A stretch of DNA of 64,000 bases, taken from Omphiscola glabra. Its lineage: Eukaryota > Mollusca > Gastropoda > Lymnaeidae. Below the pieces are notes generated by a model. It was not told the origin of the DNA. It did not search any database and was given only the letters and a program-made list of their open reading frames with translations. Positions 12,678 to 23,832 of the stretch are shown here, piece by piece; position 1 is the stretch's first letter; each line of letters starts with the position of its first letter. The position numbers and the translations under genes were made by a program. The stretch is taken from assembly GCA_964017045.1 (NCBI GenBank), contig OZ024799.1:34973736-35037735 (forward strand), read 5' to 3'.

Positions 12678-13030
12678 CAGATATGATTTTTTGTATATCA
12701 GTACACACAAGATAGAATGTTAGAGTTTTATTGTGATTTTATATAGATAAGTATACAGATAGGACCAACTTTCAATTCTGCGAAATGAATACAGACATTA
12801 TTTATTTAGCACTTAGCACAACGGACTTAATCGAAACCGTTAGACCCCATTTGCGAAAAGACTTTTATGCCGTTTATGACAGATGGTTTCCCTCCGAATT
12901 TTGTGATTTGCACTTCGTTAGGGACATGGTCACAGTAGAATTTAATTGTCATGATTGCAGGGATAAGAAATTATATGAAATGAGAACTTCCCCCAGGATT
13001 CCGGTCGTCAAGTCTGAGGTGTCTTGCCGA
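12678..13030 (+). pseudogene. Family B DNA polymerase fragment (Polinton/viral type)
   Basis: The frame before 12740 reads RMLEFYCDFI. A two-base slip at a TATATAGATA run moves it to the frame of NFQFCEMNTDIIYLALS and YDRWFPSEFCDLH, ending near KKLYEMRT. The block matches palm motif C and the following segment of protein-primed DNA polymerases carried by Polinton/Maverick elements and related DNA viruses. Motif C has NTD in place of the catalytic DTD. Only about 110 codons remain and no other element gene was recognised nearby. Confidence 0.65.
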
Positions 13031-13660
13031 TTTGGTAGCGTTGGCCACCGGACCCCTTCAACGTTAACCCGGGGAACAGGACCACCATTGCGTGTGCCGC
13101 GTGGGCAGACAAAGGCATGCATGGTACCTGCGCTAATTAAAGAGTTTCTTCAGGACAGCCAAGTGTGATGTCTTCACAGTTGGAGGAAAAGGCAGAGACA
13201 TGGTAGAGATCAGGATTACAAGTTGCCTTTAATGGATATGAGGCGAGAGACTGAGGTGGAAGTCATGTCCGATGATTCAGCTAATTCGCAAACAAGTTGC
13301 GGGATGGAAACCCACTGTAGAACTCATCTTAAAGGGCGCCAGACGCTTCCCTGGGATGGGTGTGGGAAGATATTAAGTTTTAAATTTACCACCCCGGCTC
13401 CAAGGAAGGTCGATCGCGTGCACTTTGTGTATGTGCAGTGTCCAACTGACCGGATGTCCTTGGGTTTGGGGGGTCCCCAGTAGAAAGCCCGATCGAGATG
13501 AACTCGGCAAAGGGACATGCCCAAAGTGCCGCTTCGCGGCCCGATTATCGGGCTTAGTGGCAGTGCTTTGGGAAGGGCATACGGAGCAATAAGCTCGACG
13601 GCCCGCTGATGCTATTTCCTAATGTGATATTTATATATGAAAAGAAGGCTCCGGGGCTTT
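13030..13660. other. GC-richer stretch with adjacent hairpins
   Basis: This block is visibly richer in G+C than its surroundings. It holds two abutting hairpins, GCCGC-TTC-GCGGC and GCCCGA-TTA-TCGGGC, at about 13530-13556, and open frames at 13223-13483 (86 codons) without recognised motifs. It may be part of an unrecognised retroelement 5' region. Confidence 0.35.
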
Positions 13661-15770
13661 TTTAAAATTAGATTATAAGGGGTAAATGTATGATGTCCCT
13701 TTTTAGCAAGACAAGGACTCACCAAACAACACAATACATTAGACAAAACAACTTTATGAATGTTCTCACATCACAACAAGCTGTGGACGGTAATAACGTA
13801 GTTTTAAAACACAGGAGTCCTCCTTTTATCTCTCTAATTTTTTCATAAAAAGACAGGTCAACCCCAACAATGGTACAACATCCACTCTGGATATTTAGTT
13901 ACTTTTTGGAACCGCTGGGACATATGCACCACCAAACGCCACCAGCAACAGCACTAAGTTGTCGACTTTGCCGACTTTTACATAGACGACTTTTTTTAAT
14001 TTAAAAAACATTGTTCATGTACTTATCATGTACTTAATTTTTTTTTTCTAAATATGTTTCTATGTATTGTAAATCTTGATGATGTGATGTAAATATAAAG
14101 ATTATTACACATTTCGATAATGTACTTAAATAACTAGGAATGTATCAGAAATATTATTCAAAATGTTGATAAACCATTTAAAGTGTATTGCACCTCTTTT
14201 TTTGTTCTTGATGTCCTATATGTTGTTGTATAAATACAAAATTTAAAAAATGCATTATTAAACTGAAAATTATTTTTAAAAATATTAGAAAAAATAAATA
14301 AAAAACGACCCTTATGAAATCACTAGTGCCCCCAACGCAAGGTTGAGAACCGCTCAATCTGTCAATAAACTTTTTTAAAAATGTAACTAGTCCGATCACA
14401 ATTTTAAAACATTACCAAAATGCCCCCACACACTGAGAACCACTTAATAAACTTAAATAAAATTCAAATTATAACCCAACAAGACCACTAATTATATAAT
14501 AATCACTGAGTTCATTACGTTAACAACACAACAAGACCACTTACGTATTACAAATACAAATAATAATCTCATAACAAGCGAAATTATTAAAATCATCACA
14601 CAAAACAATCATTAATTAAATTATTAACTTGTCACACTGCAAAGTGAGATTAAATAAAATCATCACAAAAGACAATTATTAATTAAATTATTAACCTGTC
14701 ACACGGTAAAGTGAGATTAATTAAAAAGCATATTTTTTACAAAATCGATTATCCCCCCCCCCCTTTTTAATCCTCCCTGACCACCATAAATACTCATCCC
14801 TCCTAAACCTCCTCCAAAATACTACCTGAAAAGAACCTTCCATACTACTGGTGTTCCCTCTAACATACTTATAGTTTCTAGCCAATGCTTGGTGTTTCTC
14901 TAACATACTTCTACTTCTAGCCAATTCTTGGTGTTCTCTTTAACATTGACTCTAACATACTTCTACTTCTAGCCACCAGTTCTCCCTAGCCTAACCGTTT
15001 CTAAATTATAATCTAAGTTATCTCATTATTAATAGCGCTATTTCACCGACAACGAAACAATCAGCGCTTTTTTAAATATCTCTGCCACTGACCACCAAGA
15101 CGTGCGTCGTCTGATTCCAAAGTAATCCCTTAAACTTTATACAAGACTTATGATATCATTTTCAATTCATTTCCTCTCCTCTGACATGGGACCTATAACA
15201 ACAACATGGAGCTCATATGTCAACGTTCAATGTATTTATTTTTAAGCAGCAGCGTCAAGTTACATAAATAAATAACGCTACGTTATTTTTGCAGATTTTT
15301 TTAACCATCCCCTCCCCACACATTTATCTCAAAATTTAAATACCATCGCCATTATTATACTAAGTACATCGTCAAAAATTCGTGACAAACCGTCCCTTTA
15401 TCATTTGCTATGATATCATTGATGGATGAGCCCTCGGATATATGCCCCCTTATAACAAAGTGGGCACCCCTCAGCACCCACCTCCCTGCGCCACTGGCCC
15501 CTACTTAATTACGACACCACTGTATTTAAGAGTGAAATTATGAAACCAAAAAAAACAACAAAACAACTTACTCAGCTAACCAGATTTACTAGCATTCCAT
15601 GAACTTGAAAAGTTACAACAGACTCATTCATGATTATAATCGTTGAGCGCAGCTCAGCAGATAAGAGTAAATAGATATGTAAACACGATCTTCCTTTAAG
15701 TCTCAGCAGTGATACGATGTAAAAATAGTCGTGACCAAGTCAAACCCTTGCCTTACGTCAGTTTCTAAAT
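13660..15770. other. AT-rich intergenic DNA with local duplications
   Basis: A hAT MITE end fragment (AAGGTTGAGAACCGCTCA) lies at 14339-14357. A ~67-bp imperfect duplication lies at 14590-14722, and 3 copies of a CTTCTAGCCAATTCTTGGTGT-type unit lie at 14835-14985. No coding region was seen. Confidence 0.5.
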
Positions 15771-15909
15771 GAGGCACTAAACCTACAGGACTCACCTCCT
15801 GCGTCGGATGACTCATGACCCCGTGACAGGCAACCCAGATGAGGCACTAAACCTACAGGACTCACCTCCTGCGTCGGATGACTCATGACCCCGTGACAGG
15901 CAACCCAGC
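15771..15909. repeat. 70-bp direct duplication
   Basis: GAGGCACTAAACCTACAGGA begins at 15771 and again at 15841; the two 70-bp copies are identical over about 68 bp. Confidence 0.95.
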
Positions 15910-17370
15910 ACATTGCTGTGTCCTAGATTACAGCACAGGCACAGGACACACTGACTGACTTGGAATGTGCTTTATCGCGAAATAGCGTACATAAGTGTGT
16001 TACATATATTCAGGCCTCTATTCAAACTAATAAGGCTAAGGCTAACTCCTAAGCTTAAGACACCAATAAATGAGTGCTGGTTAATGAAGACAATTTGACA
16101 ACCAATGCAACCTTGGCACTTCGCTGTCTACGCTAAACACAACCGTAATCAAACAAAACATTGAGCAGTGTTAAAAAAATAGTCGATATCCGACTCACTA
16201 CTAAGGCCTGCTTTTCACAGCCAGCTAGCAACGTGTTACGTCAATGGTTCAGGTTCCCGTCCAGGACACACCGTCTCGCCGCCAACAGCCGTTCAGCCAG
16301 CAGTGTCTGACAGTGTTTAGATCCCAACCAGGACACACTGCCCTGTACGTCAGGCAAGCACAGCGAGCGACTGGTTCTGGTGAAGAGGTTTAGTTTTCCG
16401 ACTCGTTGAGTTACCACTCCTGGGGTTTTCCCCACCAAATCTACAGGGATTTCCAAAAATATGGGTACGGGGTGTTTTCCCCTTAAAATCTGAGGGACTT
16501 TGTTAACAGTTTCATTTTTCATTTATATTTGTGGTATCATATTAAATTAAAAGCAAACCTTTGTGTTGCAAACCAACCAATCGTACAAGTTATCATTAAT
16601 TATCTTGTCATACCTCTTCCAAAAAATTGTGAACTATATTTTTTCGAACATCTCTCTACGCCTTATGCCTATGCCTACGCCTACGGATAAACTAGGTAAA
16701 TTAGAAGAAGGGGCGCTCTGCCCTGGGCGGCACTTTTGTTCTTTATATGGAGGGGCGGCATTGTCGGTCAACTTTATAGCTTTTTTTATTTTCGTGGGTG
16801 AAAAAAGATGAGATGAACAAATCTTCACCCGTCCCAGGCAGCACTGTCCTTGGCTACGCCATTGGATACATTACAATACTTCCCAAAGATTAAAATTTAT
16901 TTTTCAAATGTAACAATTGAAGCTGTCATCTGAGGCGCTGATTCTAAGAACTTGTAATAAACACAAAAATTACTTTTGAAAAAAGTAGCCATGGAAAACG
17001 GTAGTGTTTGTACTGGTTCTGGGATTTTTCACCAAAATGAAATTCCGAACAGGATTCTTTTTTTTATTCATAAGTCGCAGATTGCGCACACAGACAAACT
17101 CCCCTAAACGGAATACTACGCACACAGATAAAATCCCCACACGGAATACTACACACACAGAATATTCCCAAAACAAAAAATTTCCCTACAAAGATGAATC
17201 CGCACACAAATATTCCTCATTTCCCCCCTCTAATTTGTTGTCTTGTTTGTGTGGTTGATGCAAGGGTATCGGAGATATAATACTAAAATAATAAGTTACT
17301 AGGGTTAAACGGGCGTAGTTTCTTTTTTTACACCAGGTCCTGGTATTTTGATAAATTACTCGGTGGATCC
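15910..17370. other. Intergenic, MITE fragment, no gene
   Basis: A fragment of the GGCGTAGC repeat family lies at about 16705-16863 (ending GGCTACGCCATTG). A CACACAGA-rich patch lies at 17085-17165. A 93-codon minus frame at 16241-16522 shows no recognisable domain. Confidence 0.45.
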
Positions 17371-17420
17371 AAGTGTTACAAAAAGATAATTTTAATTTTC
17401 TACAACATATGCCGGAAATT

Positions 17421-17612
17421 AACAACAGGCCTACAGACAAACCTACACCCTACCTACCGGCCTTTAACAATAGTCCTACGGACAGTCCTACACCCTACCT
17501 AACGGTTTTTAACAATAGTCCCACGGACAGTCATACATTCTATATGCCGGCCTTTAACAATAGTCCTATGTACAGTCCGACACCCTACCTGCCGGATTTT
17601 AACAAGTCTTAA
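17421..17612 (+). repeat. 45-bp minisatellite, open in one frame
   Basis: About four units around CCTACCGGCCTTTAACAATA. Because 45 is a multiple of three the frame from 17373 stays open to 17612, giving a 15-residue repeat (SPTPYLPAFNN type). It is probably a repeat artefact. Confidence 0.75.
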
Positions 17613-17619
17613 GACACTC

Positions 17620-19187
17620 CTACACCCTTACCGGTGACCTTAAAACAAAGGTCTGACAGACAGTCCGACGGATAGTTCTACACCATACCTGTGACTTTTT
17701 ATTAATATAATAGCCCCCCCCCCCGCACCCCCTCCCACCATAAAGAATTTTAAAAAACAACCTATTTACCAGAGTTCAACCGTCACGCATGACGCTCGCT
17801 GCCTGACAACCTTTTGTTTTCACACAGTACCAATAAAATAAAACATGTAGAATTTGGGTGTGGGGGTTTTGAAGAGGAAGCAGGACACACCAGAAGTAAC
17901 TTTAATATATATATAAACATATATATGAGATTGGCCACAACACTTAAAAATCCATGAAACACTAATTAAATGATTTTTAAAATAGGGAAATCGTGGTCTA
18001 TTTATTATATTTTATGTCGATGTTTCTTTAATAAAAAAAAACATTTAAAAAAAACAAACTCAGTGTGTTTTTTTATTTTTAAAAATTATTTTGAAAATAC
18101 TCTGATCAAAATGCACTTTGCACGCTTTTTCACATAGCCAGAAATTTAAATTTTTAATGTATGAATTTTAATAACTTTTTTACTATCTGGGGAAATCGGT
18201 TGACAAAAACAGGGGAATTTCGTCAAATTGGGTGGAAGCACTGGTGTTGGCTGGCAAATCGAGATATACAAGTGTTTTGGTTCCTTGTAGTTACTTATCT
18301 GAGGACCTGTACTCAAATTCCCACACTGACCTGGTTACAATAATGGTGAGCCGAAAAAAATCCCAGCTTATTATAGACTAAATATCGGTAAATGGAAGTA
18401 GGAGACGTGGTTTGATTCTCGCTTGGGATTAATTAATATGTGAGTGTTATTTTTTATATATACATGTTATGATCACACATTGAATTCTATGATTTATTCA
18501 TAATTAGTTGCATTTTTATGCAGGGAGCCATTACACACTAGTATGACAGATTGAATAACAAGGTAGTTAGCGATTGCGCAGAGATTGAGCTATGGTCCAA
18601 AAGGATTGTCATTTGATTCTCGCCTCTGATCTCCCCGATACGTCTGCCATAGTAAAGCAAAGAAAGGAAAGCAAGGGACTTTGCATTGTGGTACTAGTTT
18701 AGTGATAACACTATCCAGACAAAGCATCTATGGCCTCAATGTGGTCGGTCAATGAGGCTTTGGACAGAAAGATATAAAAATTCATTTCCCTCCCAATCTT
18801 GTCAGAATTAAAATGTGCGCATGCGACTGTTCTCATGAAAACAAGACACACTTATTTTTCTACTTACAATTTTTTACTTTCCGACTTATGTGTTAATTTA
18901 TTTATGTGATACTCACCAATGTATACATATATTTGTGTAATGCATATGATATTCATATATTATTATTTTCTTCTTATCACTTTTCTTCCTGTCAATTTTG
19001 GTTATATTTACTGATATTTAGTCTATACTTGAAATTTATATAAATAAATAAAATTGAGATTAAAACAAGGTTTTAAGTGACTTTCTCTCCTACAATCATA
19101 CCTGCTCCAAAAGCATTATCTCCTAAAAGAATTCATTGTATACCTAAGATGTCAGCCAAGTGCTGTCAATCTTCTGTGTCCTCTTAT
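17620..19187. other. AT-rich intergenic DNA, possible SINE-like piece
   Basis: A poly-C run lies at 17715. Stretches with a B-box-like TTTGATTCTCGC at 18410 and 18612 suggest tRNA-derived SINE remnants, but no convincing A box or tail was found. Nothing coding was seen. Confidence 0.3.
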
Positions 19188-19592
19188 TAGCGGTCCCCAT
19201 ACTTTTTTGTCTCGTAGACCCCTTGCCAAGTTTTTCGGTTTTGTATAGACACCCTGCTTACCTGATATTACCAGCTAGTTTATAATAATTCTTAAACATT
19301 TTTATGTTTATACAATTTTTACGTCATATGTACTTTTATTATTTACGTAGGAAGATATATGTCTTTATATTATAAGGTAATATTATGTAAGTAAATAGGT
19401 ACTATCTGTGTATATGAATTATTCCATTCCTGGAATGCCAAAATAGAAGTCACGACCTTCTTAAATGAGATCCACTATCGTTGACCCCCATTTTCATTTC
19501 ATGAACCTCCAATTTTCTTTCTCACTGACATGGACCCCATGCAAGTTGTCTTCGACAACTGGAGGTCGATATGACCACTTTGGGAATCACTG
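19188..19592. mobile_element. hAT-like non-autonomous element, copy 1
   Basis: About 405 bp ending TGGGAATCACTG and starting near GGTCCCCATAC. It is the reverse-oriented relative of the element at 50277-50799 (shared CATTCATGGAATGCC-type core and GGACCCC/GGGGTCC flanks). No clean target duplication remains. Confidence 0.7.
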
Positions 19593-19683
19593 TTCTAAAC
19601 TAAGAAGACATCTCGTCGAGCCAATTAACGGCACCCGGCACCACGGCTAATTGTTAAATAAACCGTAACAAAAATCGGAAATC

Positions 19684-19905
19684 AATGATGCCTGTACTTC
19701 AGTAATGATACCTGTACTTCAGCAATGATACCTATACTCCAGCAATGATACCTGTACTTCAGAAATGATACCTGTACTTCAGTAATGATACCCGTACTTC
19801 AGAAATGGTACTTGTACTTCAGCAATGATACCTGTACTTCAGCAATGATACCTGTACTTCAGCAATGATATTGTACTTCAGCAATGATACCTGTACTAAA
19901 GAGTC
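19684..19905. repeat. 20-bp minisatellite
   Basis: About 11 units of AATGATACCTGTACTTCAGC with few changes. Confidence 0.95.
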
Positions 19906-20206
19906 AAGACTACTACAACGGGCCCGTAAAGTTATCAATTTAATCAGCTGTAACAAGATGATGAGTTTAATGATATCTGCACTCATAGCTGTCGCCTAGG
20001 CTAGCAACCCCTGCAACTGCAGGTTGGGGGGGGGGGGGGGGCTTTGATATTTACGGGCCCCTAAAGAGATGTGGGAAATAAGTTTAACAATAGTCTATGA
20101 ATGCAGGGGGGCACAAAACCGAAAATTTGCAGGGGGCCCAAAAGTCACGCGACGGCTCTGTCTGAACTACAGAGTCAAAACAAAATCCATCGGCATTTGT
20201 TAAAAC

Positions 20207-20465
20207 ACAACATGAGACAGCATAAGAAAACATAAGACAACATGAGACAGCATAAGAAAACATAAGACAACATAAGACAGCATAAGACAACATAAGACAA
20301 CATAAGACAACATAAGACAGCATAAGATAACATAAGACAACATAAGAAAGCATAAGAAAACATAAGACAACATAAGACAGCATAAGAAAACATAAGACAA
20401 CATAAGACATCATAAGACAACATAAGACAACATAAGACAGCATAAGAAAACATAAGACAGCTTAA
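20207..20465. repeat. 10-bp satellite CATAAGACAA
   Basis: About 26 units of CATAAGACAA/CATAAGACAG/CATAAGAAAA. The minus-strand frames (MLSYVVLCC repeats) are artefacts. Confidence 0.95.
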
Positions 20466-20671
20466 GGCAGCCTGAAAATTGGCACGCGTGCCCACTTGAG
20501 CGTATGTGAAACTGGTTCAGTATGCCAACATGTGTGATGACCTTGACCTTGTTTCACAATTATCCACTCACAGTAAGGCGATCCTAACTTTATCAGATTT
20601 TCCTAATGATAAGTACTGATACCGAGGCTCACAGCAGCGGGCATAGCAGCGGGCATAACAGCGGGCATAGC

Positions 20672-20823
20672 CAGAGGCGTAACAACGGCTTGGCATTGGG
20701 GCAGTTGCCGAGGGCGCCGGCCTGCGCCTGTTCAAAAGGGCGCCGCTAAATCTCTAATTTTTAAATTTTTATTATTTAAAAAATAAATTAGCCAAGGGCG
20801 TCAAAAACCCAGTTTCGCCTCTG
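20672..20823. mobile_element. hAT-type MITE with perfect 8-bp target duplication
   Basis: CAGAGGCG ... CGCCTCTG bounds 152 bp flanked on both sides by GGCATAGC. The target is a 12-bp GCAGCGGGCATA mini-repeat, which could mimic part of the duplication. Confidence 0.78.
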
Positions 20824-20944
20824 GGCATAGCAGCGGGCATTACAGCCCCCGGGGGGGGGGGAACAAAAGGAATTAGGTGTTGTGCATTATTTCTAATATC
20901 ATTCTGTATATCATTTTGTTACAAACTATTGTGAATATTTTGCA

Positions 20945-21125
20945 GACCCACGAATAGCTTTTAAGAAATGTCCATTCTCAAGAAGCATATCATAAAATTG
21001 AGGACATGTTAGATCGCTGATCAAAATATCTACCAGAGTGGTCAGTTTCAGCTGCGATTTCTCAGGCGTGCAGACATTGTTTATCTGATTAAACGCTCAC
21101 TCGACAGGTGCAACTCAAGCAGTAG
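20945..21125 (-). pseudogene. hAT transposase C-terminal fragment
   Basis: Minus-strand translation reads VAPVE-stop-AFNQINNVCTPEK followed by LTTLVDILISDLTCPQF. This recalls the hAT dimerisation region (VER-x-FSQ-x-N-x-I ... L-x-x-LL). There is a stop inside the motif and another just before it. Confidence 0.5.
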
Positions 21126-21129
21126 TTGC

Positions 21130-22140
21130 ACATTTACAGAAGGTACACTATTTGCTTTGAAATGTTGAAATCCTATGCACCCATTTTCGATCTACAGAAA
21201 TGTTTTGTGAGTTCCATTCCTCCAGCTTAGAACAATAGGAAATTAGTAAAACACATTAAGGTTAAACCTGATAAAAGGCATGCAACAAAACAACGAACGT
21301 GTAGGCAGGAAGCCTTCATCGGCGAACTGAGGGAAAACATTGTTTCACATAAGTTGGCTCACCAAAGAGACAGCCAGCTACTATCAACAGTTTTCCTTGG
21401 CCATATTTCATTTATATAAGAGACACTTGCCTCTACGATGTCACAGGAACAGAATGCCTTCAAACTCACCCAAGAAAATATTTCAAAATCTTCAAAGTGA
21501 ACAAAACAGCGCTGAAAATATGCTACACATGTACCATAGAATGCAAAAAACGCGTTTTCTATCTCTCTTCAATTTATTTCACCTGATTCTTCCAAATCTC
21601 TCATCTTTCTGCGAATAATGAATGGAACTAATTTCTGGTTTTACCTTTCTTGACATTTTAGGAGACTCTTCAATTCCTACTTCGACAAATGTTACAGGAT
21701 GAAGCTGATGCACGATGATGCTGGAGATATTTATTGCGTTGGCCTTTGTCGAGAAATAAGATACGACAAATGGAAATAAGACAAGCAAGTCGTCGCTGCC
21801 AAAAGTACGGACAAGCCGGACGACGAGAGGAAAGTACGGACGGATACGGACCCAAAAGTTAGTACGGACAAGGGGGTCGAAAATACAAACTGTCTGTACT
21901 AAATACAGACGTCTGGTAACGCTATCTAACGAAATAGGAAATAGGCTTTGAATTTTCTCGTTGCCCAGCTATTTCAAGTGAAAACCTACGCGAAAGCAAA
22001 AAAACAAAAAAAAAAAAACATGAATAACAAATAACAATTAATGGAAAGACACAAAATAGTTATATTATTGTTTAATGAAATTCTTGGCTTACAAATAAAG
22101 CACATTTCAGAGGTGCCATCAACAGACTGGAGCATCAGCC
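21130..22140. other. Intergenic, no gene recognised
   Basis: Mixed-composition DNA with a short frame at 21340-21618 lacking motifs, and ACGGACAAG-type short repeats at 21805-21870. Confidence 0.4.
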
Positions 22141-22189
22141 CTCCCCCCCACACACACCCATCCAAACCCCCACCCACACACCAATACTA

Positions 22190-22320
22190 CTCACACCCAA
22201 CGACTCACCCTCACCCAAAAACACATCACCCACAAACACATCACCCACAAACACATCTCCCACAAACACATCACCCACAAACACATCACCCACAAACACA
22301 TCACCCACAAACACACATAA
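22190..22320. repeat. 15-bp minisatellite CACAAACACATCACC
   Basis: About eight units within a C/A-rich stretch. It is preceded by CCCACACAC-type low-complexity sequence. Confidence 0.92.
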
Positions 22321-22798
22321 ACATACACATCACTCGCCTTTTCATTAAAATTATACACAGCACATATCATTAAAATTATTCAGATATATGACACTTTCAA
22401 AAACCGGATGATACATTGAATGTCGCATTCCACAGGCTTCATCGGATACTGAAAAGTTCAAGCACATATACACGAGAACCTGTTGAAATAAAAGCAGATT
22501 CCTTACTTGCGGGACTGGCCCTACGGTTGCAGGCGGCTCGGGAAAGCTTAACTTTGGCGCCCCTTGTCTCATCATAACCATTTTTGCAAGGAAAATACTA
22601 GGGATTGGGTAATGAGTTTGTTATACTAAGTTTTCTTTTATTTAAAACAATGAACAATAATATTTTTTTCTCAACTTGTATTGGGACAGTTTAAGCCATT
22701 AGCCTACAAATTATAATTTTTTTCTTTAGATCAGCAAATATTTGTATTTTTTATATTCTTTGCAATATCATTATCCATAGACAACATCGCCAAAGAAT

Positions 22799-23262
22799 TT
22801 ATTCAGTCTCAAGACATGGCTGATCGTAAATATTTATAAGATTTAGTTTTATAAAGCTTCTATCGCCAGTGGCTACGTTAATCGGTATTGTGAGCGGTAT
22901 TCTTAATGCTATCCACATATTTGGCTTGGCACCCTGTAATTTATTAGAGTTTATGAATTTAGCAGCTTCTATTGGAAGCTTTATATCATGAGGAAACGTG
23001 TCTCTGGCTATATCTAGTTTAGTCAACAGGTAACATCCATTTATACTGACGTTTTCTGGATACCTTAACTTACCCTCCAAACCTTGACATGCTACTTTGA
23101 TCTTATCTTTGTGTCGCAGATTTTTTAAAGCCATCTAGAAATCCCCGAGTGTTATGGAAACTTTGCAACTTTTCAAATCTCTCTGACAAAATATTTATAG
23201 CTCTGTCCAGTATTACATTGAACACGGGATTTTTTTTCCGTATCATCTGCGTTTGAAACTTC
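22799..23262 (-). pseudogene. hAT transposase, C-terminal half (ZMYM1/DUF4371-like), split by insertions
   Basis: The minus strand reads NVILDRAINILSERFEKLQS (near 23200) then, after a frameshift, the frame of 23134-22799. That frame contains PNMWIALRIPLTIPINVA followed by GDRSF, the hAT dimerisation motif (usually A-x-x-ERSFSKL). The remainder of the same kind of transposase occurs at 32290-33040 in the same orientation, beyond two Helitrons. Several stops and frameshifts are present. Confidence 0.7.
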
Positions 23263-23822
23263 GTCAGTGCACGCATTGATCACAAGCTGTCTGTTCTCCG
23301 TCACAACTTTTTCTCTGATTGCTGCCCTTCCTATCTTACTGAACTCCATTCTGTCTATTCACCCCTTCGAAAGCTTTCTTCCTCCGCAGACACGCGTATT
23401 CTTTCTATTCCCAGACCACGCACTAAAACTTAATGGTGAATGATCTTTCTCTTTCTGTGTCCCAAAACAGTATAAATCTCTCCCATTACACATCCGCAAT
23501 ATAACGACCATCCCAGCTTTCAAAACTGCCCTCAAGAAACATCTCTTCAAACTGTACTATACCGACTTATTGATGAAAAACGCACGATTCTGCTCGGTGC
23601 CGTCCATGGCTAGACAGGGGTAGATAGTACTTAGGTGAGTGAGGTCAAGCTTTTTACCAATTGTTGTTTTAAAATATATATTATATTCTGTAACTACTAA
23701 TTTTAATGGGAAGCGCAGTGAGCCTAGCTCTAGGCTGGAATACTCCAGTGAGCCTAGACCTAGACTGGGGTATTCCAGTGAGCCTAGACCTAGGCTGCGG
23801 TACTGCGCTTTATAGTAACACC
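23262..23822 (+). mobile_element. 5'-truncated L2/CR1-like LINE tail
   Basis: Plus-strand frames encode RIDHKLSVLRHNFF, CPSYLTELHSVYSPLRKL, RILSIPRPRTK, then (frameshifted) SLPLHIRNITTIPAFKT and LKKHLFKLYYTD, the hallmark C-terminus of L2/CR1 LINE proteins. The 3' non-coding part has a ~30-bp repeat (CAGTGAGCCTAGACCTAG) and ends GCGCTTTATAG. It abuts the hAT fragment on the left and the Helitron on the right. Confidence 0.8.
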
Positions 23823-23832
23823 TTAATCTATA

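Noticed and set aside
15910..16530. Possible LTR or gene at the 93-codon minus frame
   Set aside because: No terminal repeat pair, primer site or protein motif was recognised.
18540..18640. tRNA gene or SINE
   Set aside because: A B-box-like TTTGATTCTCGCC is present, but no cloverleaf, convincing A box or tail was found.
19684..20465. CRISPR-like array
   Set aside because: The units are contiguous tandem repeats without unique spacers, and the genome is eukaryotic.
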